DNA from: Panopea generosa
Lineage: Eukaryota; Mollusca; Bivalvia; Adapedonta; Hiatellidae
DNA length: 64,000 nt
Direction: 5' to 3'
NCBI GenBank assembly: GCA_029582155.1
Contig: CM055905.1
Coordinates: forward strand, 60,588,457 to 60,652,456
A model generated the notes under the pieces. The model was not told the DNA's origin. It made no database searches and worked only from the letters and a program-made list of their open reading frames with translations. Shown one piece after another: positions 14,701 through 29,300 of the stretch (position 1 is the first letter of the stretch; each line of letters opens with the position of its first letter). Both the position numbers and the translations under genes were made by a program.

Positions 14701-17700
14701 CAGCTAGCAGATGACGTACTGAAATAAAGGCATATGTAACATCAAAATTTAGTTTTTAATTGAAAACGAGTTTGTGGTGTTTGCTAAAGTTTTACAATAT
14801 CAGAGTAGACCTTTTGTATATGCATAGTATATACTTATATTTTTTATCACCTTTAAGTATATGTCTATTTTGTCTGAAGGAAATTGTATATCATATATTT
14901 TCAGTGGATCTATTTATATATAAAATAAAACTTTGAATGAATAACACATATACTTATATGCACCTTTCTCACATTTTAAATTTCAACAAAACTTCAAAAA
15001 ATACATGTTAACACATTGACTGAGTAAAACCCAGAAAGCGACAATATAACACCAGAATCGTATACCGTAGCCCCACTATATATTTCGTATTTACCTCAGG
15101 AAATCTTTCAAATATTTAGCACTGCAGCTGGACCATTTGAACGCACCCGGGCCATTGGCTTCAAAACTTGCCATTATGTTCTTGTTATTCGCGCATGTAT
15201 TACCATCCGAGTCGTGGTTCATGCTCAGGCTGAAGCAAAAAAATATAAACATGTACAGTCGAATATCTGTCCAATAATTTAAGAAAATGATTCGAAAAAG
15301 ACCTGTGTTCAAGATACCGCATATAACTTAAAAATTTCAACAGATATATGTTGCGCTTCGGGCTATGTTAAAGGTCTAAGTCCACCATTGATTTGCCTTT
15401 TTATTGCTATAGTGAAGAAACCATTTTTAAAAGGCTTGACATTCATGGATAGATCCGAGGGAAACTTACATTTATTGTTATTGACATCTTAAGTGCAAAC
15501 ATATTATGTTTCATCTAAGATATTGTTTTCTGTTTATTGTGGACTGTTTACTATAACGATGTATTTTTAAATAAGGAGAAACAAGGATTGTTTATAACCG
15601 CCATTATGCGACTACACTATGGAAAGCATTTCCTGTTACCAATAAGTTGGTTATGCCTTAAAAAGGATTAAAATAAAGGATTTTGGTTTATTTCATATTT
15701 TTTGGCATTTAATGATATTTGACATATCTTCGTGTATTTCCGTAATACCATTTATGCCTTTTGGAGAACTTGCATAATTATTTCTTTAACAAACCATACT
15801 ATTATTTTACTTACACGTGACCTGTCTCGTGAGCAATGGTAAACGCAGCACCCAGACCGAATTCTTCGTTAACGGAGCAGCTTGTTTTAAGCCCACACAT
15901 GCCTTGGCGTGCAAGTCCGCTGTTCGTCTTACTGCCCATATGTTCTAGATCGACTCTTTAATGATATGTCGTTGCAATGTTTACTAATTCATTATGAATA
16001 ACTTTAAACTATACAAAATTCATCGATTTTTTATACATAAACATATGATTATTTTGACTTTTTGCTAATTTTAATGAACTAAATTGTCTAGTACTCGAGC
16101 GATTAGTTCATGTCTTCGTTACAGTTCAGTTGTTTGCCAATTGATTAATTTTAACCGAGGGACTGTGTATCTGAGTTTTATATAGCCAAAGTTTTATTGA
16201 TGTACGTACGTGTAATATAACAATACCTGTTGATACAGACATTTCAAATTTTTGAACATGTGAAAAATGTTAAAAAATAAAACTTAATGCTTATATTGTA
16301 GTGTTTCTTTATAACTGCATTTCTCTTAGTTTTTACTAATTTAGAAAAGGAAAAGGAAAGACAACCTCTTTTGATAAAATAGAAATTTCACCGTACATTA
16401 TGTGATAAAAAAAGGTGTTCTGTATAAGGCATGTAACTGGTAATGTGTAAATATGTAATTTACATAATCGATTAGCTTTTGGGAGAGTGCAACAGTGGTA
16501 TTATTGGCACTTCTTACTTTGTTAAGAACACTGTGTAATCTGCGTGTGACGGGTCCGAGTCTTGGGTCGGGTTCCATGAAGTTTGCCAGTCGCAGAAACT
16601 GTTCAGGGTAACACCAGAATCAACTGCAACATTCAACCCGGGCTGTGGATTGAAAATGATAATAATTTCAAGGCGCATGTTGCAGCTAAAATTGTTTTTG
16701 CTTTTATAGTCCGTGCTGGTGTGACCAAACAGTATCAAATAGACTTAACGAGAATTTCAACCGGAATAAGCTACCTACGGCCGGAAAATCACCACAGTAA
16801 AATGTCAAATTCTTCGGAATGTCTTGTAAATTTAGTGTTCAGTTTAGATGTTTTGCTATAATATCGAATTCACTAGGATTTCAATAAGTTAATTAATTCT
16901 ACAATTTTTAAATCATATAAGTATTAAGTTCTTGTATGTATTCTCTATATTTATATGCTTAAAACATAGATATATATAATTATATCATAAATGGTTTTAT
17001 TTCGTCGTAACAGATATAGTGGAATCGAGGCCATCCCACGCTAAACAGTATAAACTATGATAATTGTTTTACAACAGGTCATTATAACTTATGGGCAAAC
17101 AGGAATGTAAAGACATACATGTATATCGATCATTTTAAATATTCGATGGCGGAAATCAGTAAGACTATATTTACTTAAAAACTTATCAAATGAAGCAAAT
17201 ACTTTAAAATGAGAATGAAAAATTTAATATAACTTGATTTTATAAAATGTACCTGATCTTTTTCCAAAATGACAACTTTGTTGACAGTTAAATATAATTT
17301 AGACTGAAGACTGGCATCTAGGTATCGTTGTGCCACCTGAAACACGAAATATTTGTTTAGGTAATGTCAGTTGTAACTGCCTTAAGATATCATGAATACA
17401 GTCTAGTATTGTCTGTAATTGATTTAACCCTTTACTTCATATAGACGCCTTTGGACACCTAACAAAGAAGGCTTTTGAATTTATGGTGAATTATATTTAT
17501 ATAACTGACAGAGTGGAAAACAATGCAGGAAGAGTTCAGATTGCTCGTAACGAGCAATCTGAACAGTTCCTGCACTGTTTTCAAAGGCATTCTATGATTG
17601 GTGCGGGGGGAAATGCGTATCTATGGAGTAAAGGGTTAAGAAATTAAAGAAAATCTCCACAAGATAATGCGTTATGCTCAAAGCGCTTATTTACAAAACG

Positions 17701-20287
17701 ACATTGTTGTCGATAATTTCCCAGCGAATTAGTTATAACAGTTTTAACAGTGAAATAAAAATAGTAATTTCACTGTTTTCAATCATATAATAAACAAATA
17801 AAACTGGTAGCGTTACTCGTAGATAATATTGTATTTGAAGCATGAAAGGATTCAGCAGACTCGGTTTCATTGACTCTGTTTATGCGTTATCAAAACGTGC
17901 AATCTCTTTGTACAAGTTTCGCACAGTTTCATAAACTCCACAGTTAGAAGAAATAAAAATAAATAACAATCACTATCCAAAGTACGGGGTGACTTTTTCA
18001 CTCCTGAGTTCAATATTAGTGACTTTAAATTTCCAGTGTTAACCTTGATGAGATAAAAAAGACATTTCACTGAAAGCGGCAAACATTCTCTTTATAACAA
18101 TGTACTAGAAACATGTTTGTACACTTTAAAACATTTGGATACACATACCACATTCATCAACGTTTTCAACATTTTCTCTGTCTCCTTGCCGTGAAATTTG
18201 TATACAGTTGGGTCTGCAACAACTGCTGTCTCAATGTATTGCTTTGCCGAACTCCTCCGCATGCGAAATTGTTTGGCGTTTCTTTTTGTTATCTTATTAC
18301 CTTCTCCTGAAAGAAAATGACATTAAAAATGCAGCAATATAAGAATAGCAATATTATACTTTATAAAACATACATGTGATTTTAGCCTTGCTTTATGCCA
18401 AAAACACATATGGTTTTCTTTCTATTTCATCAGCGGTATTCTAATAAAAAAATATTGATTTATGACAATCGAAAGTAACGTAACTGCGACTTTCAATTAA
18501 ATGAAGTGTACATCAGTTAGTTTGTTTATTGAAAGATAAAGTAATACAAAGTGGATGTGCTACAGTACCAGTTAACCTTTCAGGATCCCAGGAAACAGTG
18601 GTTATGATAACTGATCGTCTGTTAGCCCTCGATGGCGTGAAAATGACGCTTAATATTCAATTCAACAATATTGTAAGGAAACGTGATATAAAATCAAACG
18701 AACTTGTAATAAATACCTTCATAATAATATGTTCTTCCCTTTTGAACGTGATGATAAATTATATGTGGCTCAACAAGCGATGTGTCTCGTCGTGCACGTG
18801 ACATGTGCTTGTTTTTGATTGGTTGTATCATCAGGGTGTTTTCCGGTGTACCAATTACCCCGTGCTGTAATTGAGTAGCATTATATATTATGAATACATC
18901 TAACGTCTATGTTAATAAACAAATATACTACACTCAAACCTGTCTTAAGCAGCCAATCACGGGACTTAAAAACATTTTAACACGCTTTTGCTAAATATAG
19001 GTTAATATGCTCTGAAAGCATAGAAATGGGAAATAGCAAATGTGGCTGGTTAATAGAGGTGACCGCTTACACAGGTTTGACTGTATTTAGGAAGCCAGAG
19101 CTGACACCTATCAGTACGGGACTTAAAAACATTTTAACACAGGCTTTTGTTTAATATAGGTTAATATGCTCTGAAAGCATAGAAATGGGAAATAGCAAAT
19201 GTGGCTGCTTAATAGAGGTGACCGCTTACACAGGTTTGACTGTATTTAGGAAGCCAGAGCTGACACCTATCAGTACGGGACTTAAAAACATTTTAACACA
19301 GGCTTTTGCTTAATATAGGTTAATATGCTCTGAAAGCATAGAAATGGGAAATAGCAAATGTGGCTGCTTAATAGAGGTGACCGTTTACAGAGTTTTGACT
19401 GTATTTAGGAAGCCAGAGTTGACACCTATCAGTATTGCCAAAGCATGTTTTATATAAATACGTTTCTTATACAGTTTAACTATGAAAAAAATGTATTTTG
19501 TTTTTATTTAAAATAATATAATTCGTTGTTTGTCTCTGAACTTAAATTTCCTTTACATTATTTGATTCGCTTTCAGTATAAATTAATGATATAAAATTGT
19601 AAACTGTGTTATTACTTAGATTTTTTCGCTTACATACATAATAGTTGTAAAACGAAGATATATTTGTATAATTTCTGGTACTACATGCAACATTCCATAG
19701 TCTTACTTCCCATTGCATACAAACGCTGCTACCCAAGAGTTGTATTGGTTACTGCTTATTTCAGTATTTATATGAATACTGTGTAAAAAGTGTAACTTTC
19801 TAAAAGCTTACCATTCCCCCACATACAGAGGCGGCAACCCACGAGTTGCTATGGTTACTGCTTATTCCAGTATAAAAACAATCCATTTCGTCATTTGAGC
19901 ATGGATACACGTCCAGTGTACCATTGGAAGTATGCCTTTGCACGATACAACCTGGTTTACAAAAAGCATAATTACAGCAACATAAAACACGTCTCAGCAT
20001 TCTACTAAAGATACAAGAGGTGAGCGCATGATACCACCGCATTGTTTGTATTTTAGTTTTGATTTTATATGAAATATATTTTTTTAATGTACGGCGGCAT
20101 ACTATATAACAACTTTATGTACATGATTTTACATTTAAAAAACATATCAATATCGTCAAAAGCATCAAACTACGAAAACATTTGTGGTTCTGTTGATAAT
20201 AATGTATATATATGTTTGTACAAGATAAATAAAAATAAATTATCAAGTTCTTTATTCTTATATGTAAACAGTTGTGGTTCTGTTGAT

Positions 20288-20340
<53 letters not shown>

Positions 20341-23300
20341 CAAGTTAAATAAAAATAAATTATTTGATACATATGTATTGTGTTTGTGCTTTATTTCATT
20401 ATGTGCTACATGTGTTATAAACTCACCAGGAGATATAAGTTCTTTATTCTTATCTAGGATAAGATGCGTGGTAGTTCCGAATGCGTTTAATAAATATTGC
20501 AACTTGTCGTTGTTATCGCCGTCAGTTCCACGACGCCGACGCCGGTCTATTGGTTGAGGAGTTGTATATTCATATCTGGGAACTAAAACGAAAAGAAAAT
20601 ACTCCATAAAAAACGTCAAATCAAGTGGATGACTCCTGTTGTCACATTGTCTATATGTTTGTGGCGGAGTATGCTATTTTTTTAATCAAATATCAAAATA
20701 CAAGCTTTCAAACAAACAAAGAGCAAATATAGAAAAGAGTGAAGATGAAATGCTGACATAAGAAAGAGCAAATATAGAGACGAGTGTAGACGAAATGCCA
20801 ACATGACAAAGAGCATACAGAGAAAAGTCAAGATTAAATGCTGACATAAAAAAGAGCAAATATAGAGGATGTCAGTATAACAAAGAACAGACATAGGAAA
20901 GAGTGCTGAAGAACTACCAGCATAACAAAGAACAAACAAAGGGAAGATTGTAGAGGAAATCCCAACATAACAAAGGGCAAACTTGTAGAAAAATGAATAT
21001 GAAATGATGACATAACAAAGAGCAGATAGATAGAAGATTGCAGAAGAAATGTCAACATAACAAAGAACACCTATAGACTGTGTAAGACAAAGCGCAAAAT
21101 TTTAGAAGAATTACTACGATTACTCACCATCTTCAAGCAGTTCTGTACCAAAATAATGTAACCGTTCTTCAGGTGCAAGATCCACATGAAACTGTAAAGA
21201 GATAGAGTGAATATATCTATATAACTTATGAAACCACTGAGTTTCAACTTAGCCTCACATCCAGAGAAAGCTGATGTTTTCAATTTTAATTTTAACGATA
21301 TTCGTTAATGAACTTGGTTATATAAGTGATCGTTGACACCTAATGGCTAATGCTCGAACGGACTATAATTATTAATTTAGTGATTTCATATTGGCCGAGT
21401 TATTGGTATAAGGAACAATTTCTCGGCCAGTATGAAATCACTTAATTAATGACAAATTTTGTTAATTAACGACTTCTAATAAACGTGTCAGTTTTATGTA
21501 AACTAATGAAATAAAATAGGCTAGCAACGCATTTTTTGTATTTATTAAAGTTTTGAGTGTATATGAAATAGATAGAACTTTTTTAATGTAAGGCAACATA
21601 CTATATAACAACTTTCTGTACATTTTTAACATTTAAAATTATCAATATCGTCAACAGTATCAACCTACATACTACAATGCCTTCTTTTTATCACAAGTTA
21701 TCCATTGAACGTCTTTAGATTCAAACAACCGGAAGAAATCGTATTGGCCCAGTTCAGGTTCATATTGCCCTTGTTTTTAATATTGGCCGATTTCGGTTTG
21801 CATTGGCCGAGTTCGCATCATATTACGACGAAGTATTCCCCGATAACAAGACCAATACAATAATGAATGAATGAATAGGGTTTTACGGCGTACCAACACA
21901 TTATAGGTTATTTGACGCCAACAGGAAGGAAGATTCCAGGTTCACTCTATATGTACAGAAACAACAAATTAGCATACAGATTAAAAAAATACATCAACAA
22001 ATGAATATGCAGAATGAACCTAGAACCTTAATACCTGCAGAACTGCAGAGTTTCAGCAAATTCTATCGTATAACTCAAATTGTCGCTTCCTACGACATGC
22101 ATGAGCCACAGTGATCCTATTCTTGCCATCACTCATATGGCTCCCTGAAACCACACATGGGTTAATAATTTAACCACAATAGTGAACATGACAAAAAAAT
22201 GACAAAATGAACATGACACCCATTCGGAGGATTCCTATCCCTCTGCAGAGATCGGCAGTGATTCTATTCTTAGCCGGAACCACACGGACTCCAATACAAT
22301 AAAGTATAACTGGTGGTATACAGCTGAATGTTGATCATATAACCATACTTGGTAAAATAAACGTTTCTTCTGAACAAATAGTGCGTTTAGTAGTCCCAAT
22401 GCTCCTTCTAGTTGTACACTGCTGGGTTTAGACTTGAAAATTTGAATAAGCTGCCCCCACTCCCAATTCATATCGATATAATAATATGCTGATAGAATTG
22501 GAGCCGCCTATCAGTTTAATCATTGTTTTGGTGGTAATCTACAACAACATTTGTTCGCAAAAACGCGTGCAATTCGTAAACGACGTAAATATATTGGATT
22601 AATTTCATGAGGTGACATCGATCCTTCAACTTACAACTGAGATAACACTATATCTATATTTAATTTCAGCTGTTCAAGTTGATTCAATTAAAATGCACCT
22701 TGACGTGTCCGCATATGATTTCAATGTTTATGGAGTGCATTCTAATTACTGCGTGGATTTAGTGCATATATCTTACGAATAGTGTGGATTTAAATGACAA
22801 GCATTTAATTTAAATGGTAATAAACAAGTTTAAGTTCCTTTTTGAAAGAGAATGTTTTATAGTAATCGTACATTTAAGTGGTACCATGTATAAATCTCTG
22901 TAGACATAATTAATATAGACATTTTGTTTGAAAAGCAATATTTTTGAATAATTATCGTCATTGTATGTCACCGAGTGCGTACAGCCACTAGCCACTCTTT
23001 TCTGGTATACTGGAAGATAAATCAGTACTCAGCTTTCAGAGTCCAATTAATTAGTTGTTAACTTATCGTCTATTAGATCTCAATGACATAAAATGTCGCT
23101 AAATATCAAAGAAAACACATTTGCTGTTATAGTGCTAGATGGTGTATACAGTATGTTAAGTATAATATATGTATTCACGCGTGTACATATTTTGTCACAT
23201 CGTCCGTTGCTTGGGTTTGAACTTTAGTGATGAGGCACTCCTAGAGGATTTGGAGATCTTAGGAACATGGTCAATTATTTTTAGGGATCTGGGGAACATT

Positions 23301-26300
23301 GACCATTACTTTCAGTGATCCAGGGATCAAATGCCAAATTTAAGAGATCTAGGGGAAATACTTTTGAGGAACTATGGCAAATACTTTAAAAGATCCAGGG
23401 AACAGGGACACCCACTGGAAGGGCCTCTGTGATGGGTATGACGGGGATGTCACTTTATGATTGAGTAATATCTGACGAGTGCGGTATGCGAACTGGCTCG
23501 TACTTGCATTACTAAGAAAAAATGATATCTTTAGGCATTGATGTTTGTTTTTCATATTTAATATATGCATACACATGATGGTGTCAGGAGGCCAATGGGG
23601 TATGTAAAGTTGCTTGTATCGGGGTTATATTGGGGAAATTTCTTATACAATTTTTTAATACAGAGCATCGTACACGAGTGTTTATCTATCATTGGATATA
23701 TTAAACGAGTTTGAAAAAAAAACTATCTTATGCAAAGAGATGCGTTGCTTCGGTCAACTGCATTTTCAAAGGTTGACACTGTTCAATAGCACCCTCACAA
23801 GAATGCAAAACTACATGTGTGTCATAATTTCATATTTTATGTTTTCTGACAACGAAATAGAAGGGTATTTTCTTTGATATGGTGTTATAAATCTGTAAGT
23901 TTTGAATACGTGTTGTTTAGAGAACATAAATGAAAGTTTTATTATAGCTTAATTATATACCTTTGAAAACTACTGTACATGTACATCTTTTCATTGTTAT
24001 TTATAAATTGTTCAGGTTTTAAGTAGCAATGACAGTGGTAGCTGCCTTTACGCCACAACGCCCCGGCTTCCACATTATTTTTATTCATCATTATATCTCA
24101 TGGAAATGCCCCCCAGAACGCAGGAAACAATTCAAAATCAAAAGTTTTCTTAGTGAAGTGCGATATGTGGGGGAGGGGGGGGGGTCTGGGTCTATAACCT
24201 GATGGGCTTACACATAATTTTAAGATCAGCTACGCCACACAATGACATGTGGGTATATCTAACGTGTCTATTAAGAGTTATGTTTCGTTATTAAATAACT
24301 GAAGTACAGTTATGTTGCATTATACATTTAGTGGATCCTATTTATGTTTATGGAGTATAATTACCATATTATTTATTACGTAATTTAATTAATTGAGTAC
24401 ATTATCTTATCACTCATCGTTGTACTCTTTGTTGTGCACAATGTAACATTATTTCTAGACTAAATCACTTGTAATATTTACATTCTAGTATTTAGTAGTT
24501 CATTTACGTCTCTTCTGTTTTTTTATCTCAATATCAAATAAACTAGATCAAGAGAAACGACGAAATCAATCAAATGTATCCCCGTTTGCACGTGTTTCAA
24601 GATGTGCTACTTTGACTGCATATGAAATCGTATACTCGATTTTATAAGACGGTAATGGTTATCGACAAATCTAATCATTTTCTAGATATGTTCAATTGAA
24701 AACAATTCAAATGATAAGAATTAGCGATTGAAAAAGAACGTACTTGCAAGGCATTAGTATTTTCACTAAAGGTCCAATGACTCTTAAAGTTTCATTTGCA
24801 TAAATCAAAGTTTCAATTAATGTATTTTCTAGGTATTAAATCAAAGAATTGTCTGTAAAATAGATCCTATATAATACCCTGGCCTGGACGAACTAAAGTG
24901 ATGTAACTCTTCGCAGTGGTTACAAATCATATTGCTTTGTAATGCATTTGTTGTTTTTCTGTTACTAATAGCAGTAGCATATTCATATGTTATGTAGTCA
25001 CTGCTAATAGTTAATGATACTATTTCTATCGATATATTAAATATTGAAAAAGATGGTAAACTAATTAAAAGCAAAAATAAGTGAAGAGCTAGGCGGCATT
25101 CTGCGCTCAAGTATATTAAATATATCAAAAGCTAAATACAATGATGGAATACATAAAAAATTACTTTTTAATTCAGGAAAACAGAATAAGTAAATTAAAC
25201 TTATATCTGGGTTATTTATTTATGATTATGAAATAACCAAGCAAAACAGATGTAAGAATTACATATGTGCTATACTTATTTCTCATGTATGACTTTTTTC
25301 AAATCTGTGGTCATTTTCACATTGTGACCAGTTTCACATTTGTGAACATTTTTACATTTGTGACCAGTTTCACATTTGTGATCATTTTTACATTTGTGGC
25401 CAGTTTCACATTTGTGACCAGTTTCACATTTGTAACCATTTTCACATTTGTTATCATTTTCACATTTGTGATCATTTTTACATTTGTGACCAGTTTCACA
25501 TTTGTGATCAATTTTTACATTTGTGACCAGTTTCACATTTGTGATTATTTTTACATTTGTGACCATTTTCACATTTGTGATCATTTTTACATTTGTGACC
25601 AGTTTTACATTTGTTATCATTTTCACATTTGTGACCATTTTCATATTTGTGACCAGTTTCACATTTGTGATCATTTTTACATTTGTGACCAGTTTCACAA
25701 TTGTGACCATTTTTCACATTTGGGACCATTTTCACATTTGTGACCAGTTTCACATTTTCACATTGATGACCAGTCTCGCAGTTGTAACCATTTTCACATT
25801 TGTGACCAGTTTCACATTTGTGACCATTTTTCACATTTGTGACCAGTTTCACATTTGTGGCCATTTTTACATTTGTGACCAGTTTCACATTTGTGGCCAT
25901 TTTAACATTTGTGACCAGTTTCACATTTTCACATTGATGACCAGTCTCGCAGTTGTAACCATTTTCACATTTGTGACCAGTTTCACATTTGTGACCATTT
26001 TCACATTTGTGACCAGTTTCACATTTGTGACCATTTTCACATTTGTGACCATTTTTACATTTGTGACCATTTTCACATTGATGACCAGTTTCGCAGTTGT
26101 AACCATTTTCACATTTGTGACCAGTTTCTCATTTATGGGTCCTACACAAGATTAACAATACAAGACACATAGAGACACAACTGTGTATGGGTGTTTTATC
26201 TCTCCTGTTTTTGGAGCACATATTATAGGCTAGTCAGCAGAACGCCACGTGTTATGTACATTAACATAAATATGGCAGATTCAACTGAATTATAGTACAG

Positions 26301-29300
26301 TAAAATAAATATATTGGAAACTTTCCCTAAAATCCAGGTTTATAACTAAGCTCGTCAAAAATCATACAGCTGTACCGTAAATAATGGAGGGGCTTATATC
26401 AAATTATTCACGATGAAATGAATTATATGTTTGTTGTAAACTTGAAATTGTTTAAACTTCATAAAACTTATTACATATTCAAAGTCTTTATCAAGTGCTT
26501 CGTTGTCAAAAGCAATATCTGGCTCATCAAGTGCTGTACTAATATCATCGCATGTTGCTACTTATCACGAATATTGGAATATATTAATAAGACGAATCAA
26601 ACATCGGTTAGTAAGTAGACCATCTCTTGTTATGATTTAATGGGTCTTAATGAAAATGGAAAATTTAGTAGACTTCTCTTTGGGCAGTTATTTAGGATAT
26701 TTTTGGGTAAGGTAGACAAATGCTTATTGATATTTGTTCATTGTGTAATGTTAAAATAGACCGACGGACTTTGAACTTTTATTACGAGTTATTTTTTATA
26801 ATGATACGTTGTTTTGTTTTGTTTTTTCAACTTAGTCTCAAATATATTTAATCATAGATCCGGAACCAAGTATCTTGAAAATAGATTATTTATATGATAA
26901 ATAACAATCCAATAGTAAAATAAATAGTATAATAATAGCAAAAACTTTATTCTTATAACTTTTGTGACTTTAGCTTTATATTCGGCACGTTAGATAAACA
27001 TTATAATGTAGATGTAATAGATATTGAATACACGTACATTAAATAAATGCCATTAACAAATCAGAAAAAAACAACATATAAATATGACAAATTATCGTAA
27101 ACTTCATTAACGCCCCATGCTTTGACTAGTGTTGTTTTTGTTTCTGATACCTAAATGTGTTCTTCGAATGTAAAAGTGTTTCATTAATTATTTTGTCAAT
27201 AATAATGATGACACTGACAAAGACATTAGTGAAATACCTTTACATTCACATTCTAAAACTTTACACATCGTTTACAATAATTTTATTACATGGTTCTGAA
27301 AATCATCCGCTTTTTATCCTTTCAGTATATATACTACAAGAGATAAACTATTTGCATATGCTTAGCTTATTAAATATCATGCTGGTATATATTCAGAATC
27401 ATTCATAAATTGATCGCATTACACCTACTATTTAAGACACTAATAATATTTATTACAATATCATGCTGGTATATATTCAGAATCATTCATAAATTGATCA
27501 CATTATACCTACTATATAAGACACTAATAATATTTATTACAATATCATGCTGGTATATATTCACAATCATTCATAAATTGATCGCATTACACCTACTATT
27601 TTAGACACTAATAATATTTATTACAATATCATGCTGGTAAATATTCAGAATCATTCATAAATTGATCGCATCATACCTACTATTTAAGACACTAATAATA
27701 TTTATTAAATATCATGATGGTATATATTCAGAATCATTATTAAACTGATCGCATTACCTACTATTTAGGACACTAATAATATTCATTACAATATCATCGA
27801 ATACAATTCACATTGGAATTGCATCTCAGATGTGTATTATTATGTTTATCAAAATTGAAAATGGTATGTCAAACTGCATACCCCATGCTTGCCAGATTAT
27901 ATTCATATTAAATTATCATATATAAATCATTTCGCCACAGGTCAGACACCACGTTTCACAATATGATATAACGTAATGCTAGTTTGGGCGGAACTGTCAA
28001 CTGTACGTATATGTTACTCAATAGTCAATACGCTTACGTTTCTTATATATTATTATTATTATTACGTTATTTAATATATTATAAAGTATGTACAAGGTCT
28101 GTGCGATATATGAATTATCATTTATTTGGTTTAACATCATTTTAATATAGCACAGGTCCTTACAGGTAATATATTGCAATACGTTTTATCGGTGAAGGGA
28201 ATAAACTTAAATGCACGCCAATGAATCTGAGTAGAACCACCGTCCTTCCACGGGTAAATGGTAATCATGAAGTGTTTGGATTTAACTTTGCTCAAACCCA
28301 CGTGTGTAAAATGTACAAAACATATAAAGATGTATAACACATGTAAAGATTTATAACACATGTCACAGTGTGTAAAATGTACAACACATATAAGATGTAT
28401 AACACATATAAAGATTTATAACACATGTCACAGTGTGTAAAATGTACAACACATATAAGATGTATAACACATATAAAGATTTATAACACATGTCACAGTG
28501 TGTAAAATATACAACATATAAAGATGTATATCACATTTATAAATATATTACACAGTGTTGTTGTTGTTTTTTTCAATAATGGAAAATCCGTTTAAAATAA
28601 TGTTGCTTCGAATTAGAAATGAGATACCAGTCAAAGAGGTAAGCCTTTTTACATTTAAGTATTGAAAATGGAATTATTAAATTTGATTTTGTCTGATTTA
28701 CATTGATGTGAACATTGTTCAACCTTATATCGTGCCTGTCTTCCCAAATCATAATACTATTGTTGCTAGGGTTAGGGTTGGGAGTTTTGCACCTACTTAA
28801 TTCCAGTGCGTGTGTTCTCTTTATCAAGTTCACTTTGGCATTTTTTAACTTCACTAGGGGCTACATATTGCAGTTCAAATAAGTTTATCAAATGTGACGT
28901 TTTTGTAATTCCCTAGAAACGGTACACGGAAAGTGAATTCAACGTCTATACACTTTTTACTTAATGTAACTAAAGATAAAGATCACGTATTTGTTTGTTG
29001 ATAGGTACTTAATATTAGGAATAATATAACAGGCGGATTAAGGTATTTGCATTAGGATTTATATATCCATATTAATACGATCAAACTACGACACGTGTCT
29101 TTATTCTTAGTAACGGCTGCATTCTATGATTTAGTGACAATATCTTTACTATTAAGGATAACACAGTGAAATTCATTTTTTCAAATAGAATATTACTACA
29201 ACGGTTATGCATTGAGATAAGCATTATATTAGTTTAAATATTCTGGATCAGAGATGTGGAGATGTCAATAACGCCGATTGATCAACAACCTTGCCGTCAG

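Noticed and set aside
19542..19736. 64-codon open frame as a missing prodomain exon
   Set aside because: It overlaps the decayed copy of exon 19812-19951. The true phase 0 to phase 1 exon is 18717-18864.
20069..20619. 162- and 149-codon frames around the TA tract
   Set aside because: They are read-through of exon 20427-20582 and of its shadow strand into (TA)n repeat.
25276..26155. Long open frames on both strands (up to 210 codons)
   Set aside because: They lie entirely in an 18-bp minisatellite. The unit is a multiple of three and stop-free in several frames, so no gene is implied.
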